This document shows positions 34,184 through 45,345 of a stretch of 64,000 bases of DNA, piece after piece. The notes under the pieces were generated by a model. That model saw only the letters and a program-made list of their open reading frames with translations, ran no database searches and was not told where the DNA came from. A program made the translations under genes and the position numbers. Numbering within the stretch: position 1 is the stretch's first letter; each line of letters starts with the position of its first letter. This stretch comes from Actinernus sp. WN-2022 (taxonomy: Eukaryota; Cnidaria; Anthozoa; Actiniaria; Actinernidae). The DNA lies in assembly GCA_030867875.1 (NCBI GenBank), contig JAOWCC010000655.1, positions 4,379,083 through 4,443,082 of the forward strand. The letters run 5' to 3'.

Positions 34184-34555
34184 AGCACCTAAAGATTCTC
34201 GTTGACTGTTTGGCTGTACCGCTGTTCGGTTCGCTGTTCGGCTCTGCTGGCATACGCAATTACTTTCTCCTCTTGCTCCAGTATGGCGCCTAGACCTACG
34301 GGACTAGCATCTGTAATTATCTTAATGCTCTCAATGGATAAAAAAATGCCATCACTGGGCTACCACAAGCTTTTCTTTCAGGGATGCAAACGCCTCGTCT
34401 TGTGCACTGGACCAAATCCACTCTGTGTTCTGGCGCGTGAGGCGTCTTAATGGCTCACTAATTGTTGCATAGTTCGGTATGAAACGTGAATCGTAATTAA
34501 GCATACCTAGGAAGCTTCGAACCTCGGAGACATTCTTTGGAGACTCTATACCCTG
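34184..34555 (-). pseudogene. pol: Gypsy RT thumb / RNase H, degraded
   Basis: The minus strand here connects RT and RNase H, but frames are short. Traces of the usual order are seen, with stops and shifts. Confidence 0.5.
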
Positions 34556-35407
34556 TTAACAGCTTCCACCTTCTTGGGGTCTGGTGAAACACTTTTGAGC
34601 AAAGACTAACCCAAAAAATTCAATCTGATCTTTGTTATATTCACACTTTTTATCGTTCAGGGTTAGTACTTTTTTGTGAAGCCTTTTGAAGGTCATTTCT
34701 AAAGCAGTGTCATGCTCTTCTTGTGACTTTCCAAAAATGATAATATCATCAACAATGTTCTTTGCACCCGGAATGATAACATTTTGAATTGTTTCCTGAA
34801 ATACCTCAGATGCAGAGGATATACCGAAACTCAAACGCTTATATCTGTACAGACCCACATGTGTGCTGAAGGTAGTGATGTACCTTGATTCGGGATCCAA
34901 CTCTAGCTGATGGTAACCCGCACGTAAATCTACATGTAGCTTGCTAAACACCTTGGCTCCATTAAGATCAGTAATGAGCTCTTCAACTGTCGGTGTTAGG
35001 TGCCTTTCTCTTTGTATTGCCTTATTTGCTTCTCGCATATCGACACAAAGCCTGATTGAATCAGAGTCCTTCCTTGGGGGCGTGACTATTGGAGACACCC
35101 ATGGGGTGGGGACCCCTTCAACCTTTTCAATGATATTGTCTCCCAGTAACTTATTAATCTCCTTCTCTATTTTATCTCTCAAATGGAAGGGCGTGCGGCG
35201 ATGCCTCTGTGCCACTGGTTTTACTGATTCATCAATGTGAAGCTTAACTTCCGTGCCCTTAAGTTTACCTATTCCTTTCATCAGGTTAGGGTATGTTACA
35301 CTAGAATCATTTACACTGTTCACAATGTTTATTAAGCTTAGCTCTGTTGCCGTTGAGTATCCGAGTAATGCACCATGATTTCCTGAGACTACATAAACAT
35401 GTGGCAC
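34556..35407 (-). pseudogene. pol: Gypsy reverse transcriptase
   Basis: A 283-codon open frame copying RNA into DNA in the family. Motifs in order: TPWVSPIVTPPRKDSDSIRL, CVDMREANKAI, FSKLHVDLRAGYHQLELD with the first palm Asp, FGISSASEVFQ, and the catalytic box NIVDDIIIFGK. It ends CEYNKDQIEFFGLVF just before a stop. This is the best-preserved part of the element. Confidence 0.88.
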
Positions 35408-35580
35408 TGTATTTTCCTATTGACCTCTACCACTAATTCACACCGTCCCTGTACTTTTAGTGGAGGGCCTCCACCATATGGATGCAACCGTTTAACTCCA
35501 TGTTTGCTTAATTTTGGTTTCCCAATTTTCTGGTGTGTGTTCTCATCCAGGACATTTACGGTAGCACCAGTGTCTATCAT
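35389..35580 (-). pseudogene. pol: Gypsy aspartic protease
   Basis: The active-site motif reads MIDTGATVNVLDENT, a standard DTGA. It overlaps the RT frame by a few codons in a different frame, so a shift separates them. Confidence 0.75.
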
Positions 35581-35751
35581 TAATTCACGGTCTATGTTGT
35601 TTATCTTTACTGCTACTTTGGGTGCTTTACCTCCAACTACACTGATAAAATGTTCCTTAGTGTTTATACCATAGCAATATCCCTCTTCACTTGATTCTGA
35701 GTCAGACTCTAGATCTACATACTGGTCTGCATCAACTGTGTCCTGTTCTCT

Positions 35752-36557
35752 TTACATTTGAACAGATTCTTTCTTCTTCAACTTGAAACACACATCCTTA
35801 AAATGATTAGGTTTCTTACAGTAATTGCAGATCTTACCTAGGGCTGGGCAAACATTCTTGTGAGGGTATTCTCCGCCACAATTCTTACAGATCTTCTGGA
35901 TATTACTTGGTTGCAAATAGTGGCGCTTACCCATGGTTTGTTTTGGCAGCTTCGCTGTTTTGGCTGTTCGTGTTGTACTGTGTTGACTCTAGCTATATTT
36001 CTCTACCGCGTTCACTGTTTCTCGTTCCATGGTGGCTGCATGTTTATCAGCTAGCTCTAGTGATCGGCCCATTTCCAGAACTTCAGCCAGGGACTTGTCT
36101 GACTCACGCAAAGCTCTTTTGCGGAATCTTGTTGATTTACAATGCTGGATGACTTGCGACAGGATTTCACTGTCTGTGTTATAAAAAAAATACAGTTTCT
36201 CGCTAACTGTGGACGTTCCGTCACAAATTCGTCCAAAAACTGCTCTTCCTTCTGTCTACAGCTTCTAAAAGTATAGATCTCCATCTGTACGTTTCTTTTG
36301 GGCTAAAAATATTTCGTAAGCACCTCTTTCGTTTCTTTGTATGTCTCTTCACTATCGCCCTTTTCCGCTTCGTAAATATCGTACGCTCGTTCTCCAACAT
36401 AATGCAACAAAAGAGCTCGTTGTCTCTTATCATCCTTCATATTTATCCCGATGAACAGGTTTTCTAGTCTGCTTATCCATTTCTTCCATCTTGGCCCGGC
36501 GTTTCTCTTGTCGGTCTCATAATCAAAAGATGGAAATATCGGTAGGTTTGTCTGCAT
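35752..36557 (-). pseudogene. gag: Gypsy gag with zinc knuckle
   Basis: It starts MQTNLPIFPSFDYETDKRNA with RWKKWISRLENLF, a usual Gypsy gag start, and passes through shifted frames (ERPQLARNC region) to a double CCHC-like zinc-binding stretch (CKNCGGEYPHKNVC and CNYCKKPNHFKDVC). At least two frameshifts are present. Confidence 0.75.
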
Positions 36558-36664
36558 GTTTCTAAACTTCTTGATAATCCACGAAATCCGCCAATGTGAC
36601 TCTTTCCTTCAATGAAATATGTTCCTGAACTGCTTAAGTGAGTTCTTTAGCGCCTCGTCGCCAT

Positions 36665-36794
36665 TGTTGTATTCTCAAAAGATACTGAAGAACCACCGGA
36701 CTCACACACGAACTCAAAGTCTCTATTTCCCAGATGGCTGATCTCCGTACTCCACTCACGTACTCCTTACGGGCCCAGTACATTGGATATTACA
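36665..36794 (-). repeat. Gypsy 5' LTR
   Basis: On the minus strand it runs TGTAATATCC to ATACAACA and is directly followed (one base on) by the primer site TGGCGACGAGG. About 110 bp is shared with the other LTR. Confidence 0.75.
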
Positions 36795-37173
36795 ACCTCC
36801 AAATAAAAGGAAAAGGCTGGAGACAACCGACAAATATACGATGCATAACCTGTAATCTTTGCCACGGAAATTACACTTCGCTCACTCCAAATAACTCGAA
36901 ACTACCCGACTTTTAAGATCCAGCGATACCACATTCTGGAGAAATCGAACAATTTGTCGCCCATTTCCAAGTCCTTCGTGGTTGGCAGCCAACGAAGTTG
37001 GACATGGGAATTTCCGGTTAGGACCAACCGTCAAATAACCTCGGTCTGGCGAAGCTATATTTGTCTTCGAGTTATTTGGAGTGAGCGAAGTGTGATTTTC
37101 GTGGCAAAGATTACAGGTTATGCGTCGTAGATTTGTCGGTTGTCCCGAGCCTTTTCCTTTTATTAGGAGGTGA
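36795..37173. repeat. Palindromic TIR element
   Basis: About 105 bp at each end are inverted copies (aaataaaaggaaaaggct, acctgtaatctttgcca, gctcactccaaataactcga). The outer ACCTCC is part of the palindrome. There is no coding. Confidence 0.75.
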
Positions 37174-37622
37174 GGGAAAGAGATTCGAAAAACACACAGC
37201 GGAAACGACGGCTCTTTCTAGGTGTATCAACGACAATGAACTACAGCAAAACAATACCCTGAAATACAAAGAACCCTAACCCCAGAATACAATGAACTAC
37301 AGCAAAACAATACCCTGAAATACAAAGAACCCTAACCCCAGAATACAATGAACTACAGCAAAACTATACCCTGAAATACAAAGAACGAAAGAAAACAATA
37401 GAGTTGTTCATTGTCCTGAATTTCAAGACGTTGATACACCTAGAAAGACCCGAAACGACCCTAGAAGAGCTCAGAGGTATCAATAACCACAACTGAAACA
37501 TTGTAGGGTGAAGTCGTGTATTTATTTGTCTAACATACATGTTTTGGAAGGATTTATAATATGAACTATTCAAGCGATATTTGTAAGCGTATAAATACAC
37601 AAATCATGAGATTGGGCTACCT
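37167..37622. repeat. Right arm of a large inverted repeat, with 56-bp tandem repeat
   Basis: It is the inverted partner of 31735-31951. It contains an additional block (about 37229-37386) where a 56-bp unit (aatgaactacagcaaaacaa, then aaagaaccctaacccc) occurs almost three times. Confidence 0.75.
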
Positions 37623-37884
37623 GTGCTGGAACGTCAGTAAGTGTTCCGCTTGTATACGAAATTATATGTACTCGTATTAATCTATTCTATATTCGAGCTG
37701 TTACTGGTAAGATACCATAATGATTGTTTTGAACAGGGGCCTTTTTCTAAAACGGCATATATTAAAAATAAGAACCGAAGTAGTTTTACTTGCGAGTTAA
37801 GCTCGACGGAACTGTAATCGAAACATAGGCCCCCTAAGGGCAACTCGTGGATGGTCAGTGAGCTATTTTGGTATATGCTAAAAA

Positions 37885-38245
37885 TCGCGTGACCGATGAC
37901 GTCATCGTTACGTCATCACCACTAAGTGAATCGTGGGAAAATAATACCATACCTCTCCAAGTTTTAACTGTCTGGCATTAGAAATGACGGAGATATGGGC
38001 AGGTAGTTAACGTCACGTAACCGATGACGTCATCGTTACGTCATCACCACTAAGTGATTTGTGGGGACCCAATACCATGCCTATCCAAGTTTGAACTGTC
38101 TGGCATTGGAAATTAGGGAGATATGGGCATGTACTTAAAACACGTAATCGATGACGTCATCGTTACGTCATTGCCACTAAGTGATTGATAGGGACCCACT
38201 ACCATGTCTGTCCAGGTTTGAAGTGTCTGGCATTAGATGGGCACC
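37885..38245. repeat. CRE-bearing satellite, array 1
   Basis: Three units of about 127 bp. Each has cgatgacgtcatcgttacgt, caccactaagtgatt, agggacccactaccatg, tccaggtttgaagtgtctgg and gagggagatatgggcatgta in this order. Each unit contains the palindrome CGATGACGTCATCG around TGACGTCA, the classical cAMP-response/ATF site, followed by a second TACGTCAT. Confidence 0.85.
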
Positions 38246-39000
38246 GTCAATACATCTTCTCCAGCATGACCAACTATATTCGAAACCTTGGACGGTCATT
38301 CGGAAAGTCAACGGCGAGTCGTCGAGTCACAGAAAGAAACGACGAATAAATTATCTCGTAACCACCTGAACCCAATAACTCGTTCTGCACATTCGTGCAT
38401 CCACGAGTTAAATTACTATTGTGTATGGAATAAACGACCTATTCATAGCTTGATTACGTATAGAACCTTCGCTTAATAATGGCTAATTGTGTTGACGCAT
38501 TGAGTCTAAGTAGTTCTGGAACCTTCCAATCTGAACAAGGATTGTGTGACAAAGTTATTATTTAGTGTAGCTAAATCGAATTGATCTTTAAATCCAAATG
38601 CCCTGCTGAACTTTGAAATCGCATATCGAAGATGTTAAAACGAGTTTTTATCCGGTCCACATCGGCGCAGAATTGAGTTTTTGTGAATCTAACGCTAGCC
38701 AAATGTAACTTGCAAACGTTTTATCAAACATAAACAGTGCATGACCCGGAGGTCAACTGGCTGGAAGATCAAAGAACACACACGTTTTTTTAGGATGGAA
38801 CCTATGTGAATATATTACGTTATTTCAGTTCAGTTCGATAAAGTGAAATAATTGTCAAAATTACGGTAAATACTAAGTCACATTTGGATATATTAAACTC
38901 CATTCTGTGTTGTTCTGAAAAAAAAAAAGGAAAACCTATTTCAAATAACTGTGACTGTAAAACCATTCATGCCAGAGGTTTCGCTGTTCTTTGAGCAGAA
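38246..39000. other. Gene-free spacer of the satellite element
   Basis: About 38246-38415 (cgtcaatacatcttctcc, catccacgagttaaa) recurs at 45115-45345, so it belongs to the same compound repeat. The rest is AT-rich and unexplained. Confidence 0.5.
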
Positions 39001-39018
39001 TAGAAATATCTTGAACAG

Positions 39019-39210
39019 ATGAAGAAATATTCTTCCCTTCAACTATATTTGACGATGAAATTCGCAGCCTAGAGGAAGATCATGCTACTCAAAGCGATGA
39101 AGAGTTTTTAAATGATGTAGAAGGGATTGAAGCTGAGGAGGATGAACATCGTGCTGTAGATAACGCGCCCATTCATGTTCATGAAAAGTCTTGGCGTTGG
39201 CTTCCACACG
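39019..39210 (+). other. Possible acidic exon between satellite arrays
   Basis: After an acceptor-like tatcttgaacag, an open frame reads EEIFFPSTIFDDEIRSLEED and continues with further acidic residues (DEEFLNDVEGIEAEEDEH) to HEKSWRWLPHEW. No start codon, partner exon or known domain was found. It may be a captured host exon or a relic of a transposon gene. Confidence 0.25.
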
Positions 39211-39264
39211 AGTGGCTTATGAAGACAACTCTCTTTGGAAATCAAAAAGCAAATTATTTTGTTA

Positions 39265-39790
39265 TACTAAAAATCACGTAACCGATGACGTCATCGTTAC
39301 GTCATTACCACTAAGTGAATCGTGGGGAAACAATACCTTTAAACTGCCTGGCAATAGAAATGAGGGAGCATGTAGTTAACATCACATAACCGATGACGTC
39401 ATCGTTACGTCATCACCACTAGGTGATTGATAGCAACCCACTACCATGTGTGTCCAGGTTTTAGCTGGCTGACATTAGATATGAGCGAGATATGGGCATT
39501 ACTTAAAATCACGTGACCGATGACGTCATCGGTACGTCATTACCACTAGGTGCTTGACAGGGACCCACTACCATATCTGCCCAGGTTTGAGCCAGCTCGG
39601 GCATTAGAAATGAGGGAGATATCTGCATGTACATAATATCACGTGACCGATGACGTCATCACCTCCGAGTGATTACCATGTCTGTACAGGTTTGAGCGGG
39701 CTGGCATTAAAAACGAGGGAGCTATGGGCATGTACTTAAAATCACGTTACCGATGACGTCATCGTTACCTCATCACCACTACAACCCTTG
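39265..39790. repeat. CRE-bearing satellite, array 2
   Basis: Five more units of 105-130 bp, more diverged than array 1. The CGATGACGTCATC core is kept in every unit (near 39283, 39392, 39518, 39648 and 39751) while flanking sequence varies. Confidence 0.85.
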
Positions 39791-40035
39791 CCATTTAAGT
39801 CGGACCTCTTCAGCAATTTCCGGCTATTTTTAACACAACCCCAACATTGTGAAGGGGGAGGGGGGACAAGCGAAGTCATAAAAAATGACCGCGATGTGTC
39901 GGAGGAGTTGTGAAGGGGTAGGGGGGACAAGCGAAGTCATAATAAATGCCCGCGATGTGTCGGAGGAGTTCGTTCAGTGTTCTGAATAGCCTTAGTTTGT
40001 CGGGCGGTCCGTACTTAATTGGCGAAGGTTGTCTG
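39780..40035. repeat. Dispersed repeat shared with 44.7 kb
   Basis: The segment caacccttgccatttaagtc, agcaatttccggctattttt and atgtgtcggaggagttcgtt recurs at 44689-44936 in the same orientation. Part of it is also duplicated in tandem here (two copies of ggggggacaagcgaagtcat). Confidence 0.8.
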
Positions 40036-40229
40036 AGGCGAGATTTTAGGTAGCTCACATGGTATAATTACTCGGGCCAGGCCTTCGGCCGAGGCACGAG
40101 TCAGAAAATGCAAGCCGTTTATTATTTTTTGTGTCGCTGGTTGGCGCCGTCGACCAATCAGATTTCGACTGGTCACGTGACACGTACGTTGCGCCAGCCA
40201 TGTGACATGTGAACAGTGGACTTTTCAAG

Positions 40230-40412
40230 ATGGCGACTAGTGGGAGTTTTGACTTAGCAAAACCTTTAATATCAGCTGTTTTTTTGTGTAAACCAAAGGT
40301 TCCTTCAAGTGCAATACCAAGATTTTTGTCTTTTCTAAAGCTGAGAGGTGTTTCACGGGCTTTGGACGGGAATTTATCACATATCCAGATCCACTCAAGG
40401 ATACACTCGTGA
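40230..40412 (+). other. Possible first exon, short ORF
   Basis: ATG in the strong context caagATGGCGAC opens 60 codons (MATSGSFDLAKPLISAVFLC...), preceded by a CpG- and GC-richer stretch with cacgtgac words that could be a promoter. The family is not recognised and no donor is obvious. Confidence 0.25.
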
Positions 40413-40435
40413 CATAGATGGCTAAGATCTGATCA

Positions 40436-41660
40436 ACACTAATAGGACTAAGAGTGAGACAACAGTTTGTAAATGTAAGTAGCTAAACTGAACATGATAA
40501 CTTTTATACCAATTGACTGTAGTTGTGTTGTTATTCATTGTTATTAACCTCTCGGAAAGTATAGTAGAAATGACCCGATTTCTCAGTTCTCGATCTGACA
40601 GGGTCCTTTTAAAATATTATATGCACATATTTTTATAAATTCGGGAACGAAAATCTAGCAGGATATGGCGTTAACTCTACCCTGGGTACCAGAGGTTATC
40701 ACTTCGCAAAGCTTAGGCACGAAGCTTTTCCACCAAGGAGCGAAGCGACGCTTGCTCCTCGACACTTTTGTCCTCCCTTCGCGTCACGCAGTTTTTTGTT
40801 TGCCGACGATGAAGACCTTGAAATTACCGTTCAATAAATCTTCCTTATTTATCCTAAAGAAAGCTTTGATTTTATATACCCTCGAAGAAGGAATTTATTT
40901 TACTTTCTTCTCTTTCCGTTAACAATAGGAAATGGACAATCTGAAATCTACAATGACCTACAATGTTTACCGTTTCGTTTTTCTCGGCCAATGGAAATCG
41001 AGATACCGTGGCGCTGAAATCGTTTCGGCGGCAGAGGTTTCAACTATTCTCTTCTCTTATTCCCAAATTCTAAAGTGTATAGTTTTTACAATGGGGAGCT
41101 GGGGTGGTGCAGTGGTTCATCACCAACATTTGCTGAATTTCTTTGTGCTTGTGAATTAAGCTATTTTCTAATTTATGTTTTTTTGATAAAATCACTTTAA
41201 TAAGTTATAATTTAAAAATAGGTCATTTGTCTCTACCAGCATGCTTTTGTATAATAAGTGTTGGTGGTGATATCACATCATTAGTACTAATTTCGGCTTA
41301 TACATGTATTCACTTTAAGATAACCCTAAGGACCCACCTCATAATTGTATTTCTTATTATGCCGTATTACTCTACATTTCCATCATATTATGAGAAAATA
41401 ATGTTGTTGTTGTTAGTAATGGCATCAAATATAGTAGCAAATGGCCCAATTCCTCAGTTTAGCATTGGCACTTTCACTTGGTCAGGTCTTGAATTAGCAA
41501 AATAGCTGCTTTTAACTGTTAGTTTTAATATCATAATATTTTATTGAATTAGTTTATAAGTATATGTAATTAATCTTTAGAATTGCAATTGTGAACCTTA
41601 GTAATTCAGTTATACTGTAAGTAAGGTAATTATAATAAACAATCTATCTGAGGAGTACCA
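40436..41660. other. Gene-free stretch with repeat debris
   Basis: Short frames at 40665-41159 look repeat-derived. Near 41098-41116, gctggggtggtgcagtggtt resembles the A box of a tRNA-derived SINE, but no B box follows. 41175-41320 is a second copy of the repeat at about 27.3-27.56 kb. Confidence 0.4.
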
Positions 41661-41669
41661 GTACTTTTA

Positions 41670-41886
41670 CAGTGTGACTATCGAAAGCAGGGCCACTTAG
41701 ACAACGAGAACCAATCACATTGCAGAATGAAAACAAAGCATTACAACTTCGGTAACTTTAGCCAATCAACAGATAGCAAAGAACAATGCTACTTGACTTG
41801 GCAGAAATCTGAATTTGCTTTGTTTTCGTTCTACAATGTGATTGGGTCTCATTGTCTAAGTGGCCCCACTTTCAGTAGTCGCACTG
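41670..41886. mobile_element. Tc1/mariner-type MITE
   Basis: TIRs of about 70 bp start CAGTGTGACTATCGAAAG (left) and CAGTGCGACTACTGAAAG (right, inverted) and share gggccacttagacaa and ccaatcacattg. TA flanks both ends (41668-41669 and 41887-41888). The element is 217 bp and non-coding. Confidence 0.8.
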
Positions 41887-41889
41887 TAA

Positions 41890-42990
41890 GAATTATTCGG
41901 GAATGAAAATTAAACTTGCTGTGACCCCAATGATAGAAAAGAAGGAGTGGAAATTGCATGTTTGTTTGTGGCCTGCCATTATAAGTTTCAGTCTCCTTCA
42001 AGATGTAGAAAATGAACACTAGTGCAGTGCTCACTAATATTTGAAAATGGTGGTCTAGCTTTAGTTTACAACCCCAATCGTCTCCTCTGGTTCGCTATTG
42101 AGAATTACTCAAACATCTAGACAGATCTAGATAGATGACTTTATTTCACATGTAGAATGACACATTCTAAATATTCACAAGGAATAGCCGAGAAACATTG
42201 TTTGGAATTACTACTCAAATGTTAACCATTGCACTTCAATCAACAACACCCATACCAACTTTATATAATTTTAAAGATCCTCAAGGAACTATTATTGAAA
42301 AGAAAGTAATATTAAAAATATAACTACATAATTGAAAGAAATTGTGGCTGAAATGTACATGTACAGCATGTATGTATGTGTGTTGTGTGTGTATTTTGGC
42401 TCTATCATTTCCAAACCTGACCCCCACCCCCTCCTTTCTGGGCATACATGGGGCATTTTGACATTTGTAGTGCCATTATATATAAATTATCACAAGAGCA
42501 TCAGTAGTGAACCAATTCTCGGACTCCCCTAGCACAAACCACATATGACAAAATATGCTAGAACTCTATGTATTCAATACCTAGGCCTAGATGGCCCGAG
42601 TTAAGGCCACTCAGGGCCTCTTGTTGTTAATAACGTCGAGGGAATTTAACGAAAACAGCTCAAAATGAGAGAGGGTAGTAAGCACTTGGTGGGAATACGG
42701 ATGCGCTTGTCAATGCAAATTTGATGAAAAACCCGATACCCCGGGTAAAAAAATATCCGAGGGCGTATCCAAATATTTCGCACAATTATGTTTAGTGATC
42801 ACACTCAATGCTCAAAAAAGTGGATAAAGGGGTTTCGTTTATGCTGTAGATGTATCCATTTCTACTGTTTTCAGTATTAATTCCGGTGCAGCATTAGCGT
42901 TTCATCAAATGTTGCGCTGATCGACTCAGTCTAGAAGCATGCGTGTTTCACAAAGCCCTTCAATCTATGTATAGATACTCAGTATAGGAG
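41890..42990. other. Gene-free stretch
   Basis: AT-rich sequence with a short (tgta)n/(tg)n stretch near 42355-42390. No gene was recognised. Confidence 0.35.
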
Positions 42991-42997
42991 CAGAATT

Positions 42998-43248
42998 TCA
43001 CCGGATTCCGCCTCGCTGTGCTGATCTCAATCCGATAGAGAACTGTTCCAACAGAATTAAATCATCTTTAGAGAAAGAGGCTATCAAACAGAAAATTACG
43101 CGCGAGTCGTTCGAGCAATTCAAAGCTCGGGTATCCATGCAGGCATCTGAAGAATATCCCACTACAGTTCGTTGACAACGCTATTGAAAGCATGCCAAAA
43201 CGATTGCAGACTGTTGTAGAACAGAAGCGACATAGGACCAGGTACTAG
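42998..43248 (+). pseudogene. Tc1-like transposase C-terminal fragment
   Basis: It reads PPRCADLNPIENCSNRIKSS and EKEAIKQKITRESFEQFKAR, then after a TGA/frameshift VDNAIESMPKRLQTVVEQ and ends at TAG 43246. DLNPIEN with its Glu is the last catalytic block of Tc1/mariner (DD34E-type) transposases. Everything upstream is missing or unrecognisable, so it is a dead remnant. Confidence 0.7.
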
Positions 43249-43249
43249 A

Positions 43250-44685
43250 GATGGAAAAGGACAACAACAGTTGCATCCCTGCATATCCTGAGAACTGTCA
43301 CTGCCGATTTATTCGTGGTAATAACCGTTACGTTACCCACTGAGCGTAGTGTAAAACTGTTCTCGGACTCGGCCGATCAAGCCTGCTCTTACCAATATAT
43401 TCATAACCCACTCAAAACTGTCTAATATATAACAAATAACACAGTATATAAAATTGCTATACTTGTTCGGCTTTTTTCCCGTTCGGCCCTGCATTTCGGC
43501 CGTGTCACGGCAGCAGTCACACAACAGCACAAGCTGTTGTTTTCCATCGGCATTTCTCCTCTCCATTTCTCCATGCAAAGTCACTTATTTAGACGTATTT
43601 CCGTGCACTTATACCGTTACAACGTTTTCATAACGTATATACTGTTTAAGTTGTGTCATATAAAGCGTTCTAGAAGTACATAGGATGCGCCGAAATGCTG
43701 GTTTGAACATTTCTCCGTTGTAACGGTTAATAAATTCAAATTTTAGATGGAGTTTTATTTGCAATGAGGGGAGAAATGAGCAAACTCTATGTTGAAAGCC
43801 TGTATCACACCGCAAAGTACTCAGTTCATCGTGTTCAGCGTCCAAAACTCATACTATAGAGCAAGTTTTCTTGGCTGAGGCTTGCAATTACAGGCAGAAA
43901 TCATCGTTTTGTGTTGGAGAAATGAGCCGAGAATTGTAGAGATGATCACTTCCGGCTACTGTCACGCGCGCTAAAAGTACAGTGAGTCCGTTACAACTGT
44001 TGCTTTTGCATTTTATTATTTGTTTTCGACTACGATAGATATCTTTTTACATTCAACCACCTTGATTTCGTCTTTAACTTCAGAGCCATGTGATAGTAGT
44101 AGCGATTCGTTCTCAGATTTGGCACTTCAAGCTCTGCGTGAACCTCTAAAGAAACCACCCATTGAATAACCTTGTTGTTATTTTGGTCCCATCCTTCGAT
44201 AACGGCTTGGGAAAAGGTTTCTCTGTTGGGAAATTTCTCAGTGTCGGCCCTACTATAGGTCACTAGATATACTGTTCGCTGAATTCGGCCCTCAAGCTTC
44301 CGCCATTATTAACACAGCTGATCATGAGTCGTGATCGAAAGTTCGTTAGCCGTTTCAAATTTTGGCCCATGCGCGGCCTCAATAAATGAATATTCACAAG
44401 CTATTGTGACTTTGAAATTGTAAATGCGTATCGGTATTAATAAATTTAGTAAAAATGTATTTAATTTTAAAATTGTATTTTTTAAAGCTGTAATTCTACA
44501 TTTTTTCATATGCACACCACCCCTCCCCCCTACTTTTATGACGTCACATAGGCATGACGTCACTGTATGTATGGTCATATTAAGAATTTCATTTGGTATC
44601 CATTTAGAAACAAACGCGGCTTAAAAAACCTGGCACAATCTACTGAAGCTAATTAAATGCCCTGGACGTGGGTGCCGTTCGCTCT
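43250..44685. other. Gene-free stretch
   Basis: Several short frames on the minus strand without recognisable domains. No clear repeat structure. Confidence 0.35.
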
Positions 44686-44688
44686 GAC

Positions 44689-45345
44689 AACCCTTGCCAT
44701 TTAAGTCGGACCTCTTCAGCAATTTCCGGCTATTTTTACACAACCCTCCCCCATTTCAATGTTGGTTTTCGAGAAGACTGAAATGTTGCCTTTCTCTCCC
44801 AACATTGTGAAGGGGGAGGGGGACAAGCGAAGTCATAAAAAATGCCCGCGATGTGTCGGAGGAGTTCGTTCAGTGTTCTGAATAGCCTTATTTTGTCGGG
44901 CGGTCCGTACTTAATAGGCGAAGGTTGTAGGTGCTTGATAGGGACCTACTACCGTCTGTCAGGTTTGAGTGTGCTGGCATTAGCAATGAGGGAGATATGG
45001 ACATGTACTTAACATCACGTGACCGATGACGTCATCGTTACGTCATCACCACTAAGTGATTGATAGGGACCCACTACCATGTCTGTCCAGGTTTGAAGTG
45101 TCTGGCATTAGGAGGGCACCGTCAATACATCTTCTCCTGCATGACCAAATCTTTCATTTCTTGGACGCGTACCATAAACATTCGTAAATATATCATCGGA
45201 ATATCGAACACTATTCGGACAGCCAACGGAGAGTCCCCGATGTACTCAGAAAAACCGATCTACACACCATAAAACGATGAATAAATTAGCTACTGACCCA
45301 CTCCAATAACTCTTGTTCTGCGCTTGCGCGCATCCACGAGTTAAA
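44689..45345. repeat. Second copy of the satellite-associated compound repeat
   Basis: 44689-44936 matches 39780-40035. 44937-45115 carries one and a half CRE satellite units (core at about 45023). 45112-45345 matches 38225-38415. The order of the blocks differs from that at 37.9-40 kb, which suggests a compound mobile repeat or a rearranged duplication. Confidence 0.75.

Larger units (their letters stand above)
31947..36799 (-). mobile_element. Gypsy LTR retrotransposon, defective
   Basis: Read on the minus strand: 5' LTR near 36665-36794, a primer site complementary to a tRNA 3' end reading TGGCGACGAGG just inside it (36663-36653), then gag, zinc knuckle, protease, RT, RNase H and integrase pieces, and the 3' LTR at about 31952-32080. 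ACCTC flanks the pair (31947-31951 and 36795-36799), a plausible 5-bp duplication. Frameshifts and stops occur throughout, and the integrase catalytic core is replaced by unrelated sequence. It lies inside a larger inverted repeat. Confidence 0.85.

Noticed and set aside
37229..37386. Telomere-like ccctaacccc repeats
   Set aside because: The word occurs once per 56-bp unit only; this is an ordinary tandem repeat and not a telomeric array. The same applies to ttagggttaggg at 49.7 kb and ctaaccctaacc near 110.
40665..41159. Two adjacent plus-strand frames of 85 and 75 codons
   Set aside because: Sequence words (ctgggtaccagaggtt and similar) look repeat-derived; no domain, no splice context.
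41090..41160. tRNA gene or SINE head
   Set aside because: Only an A-box-like ggtggtgcagtggt is present; no B box, no acceptor-stem pairing.
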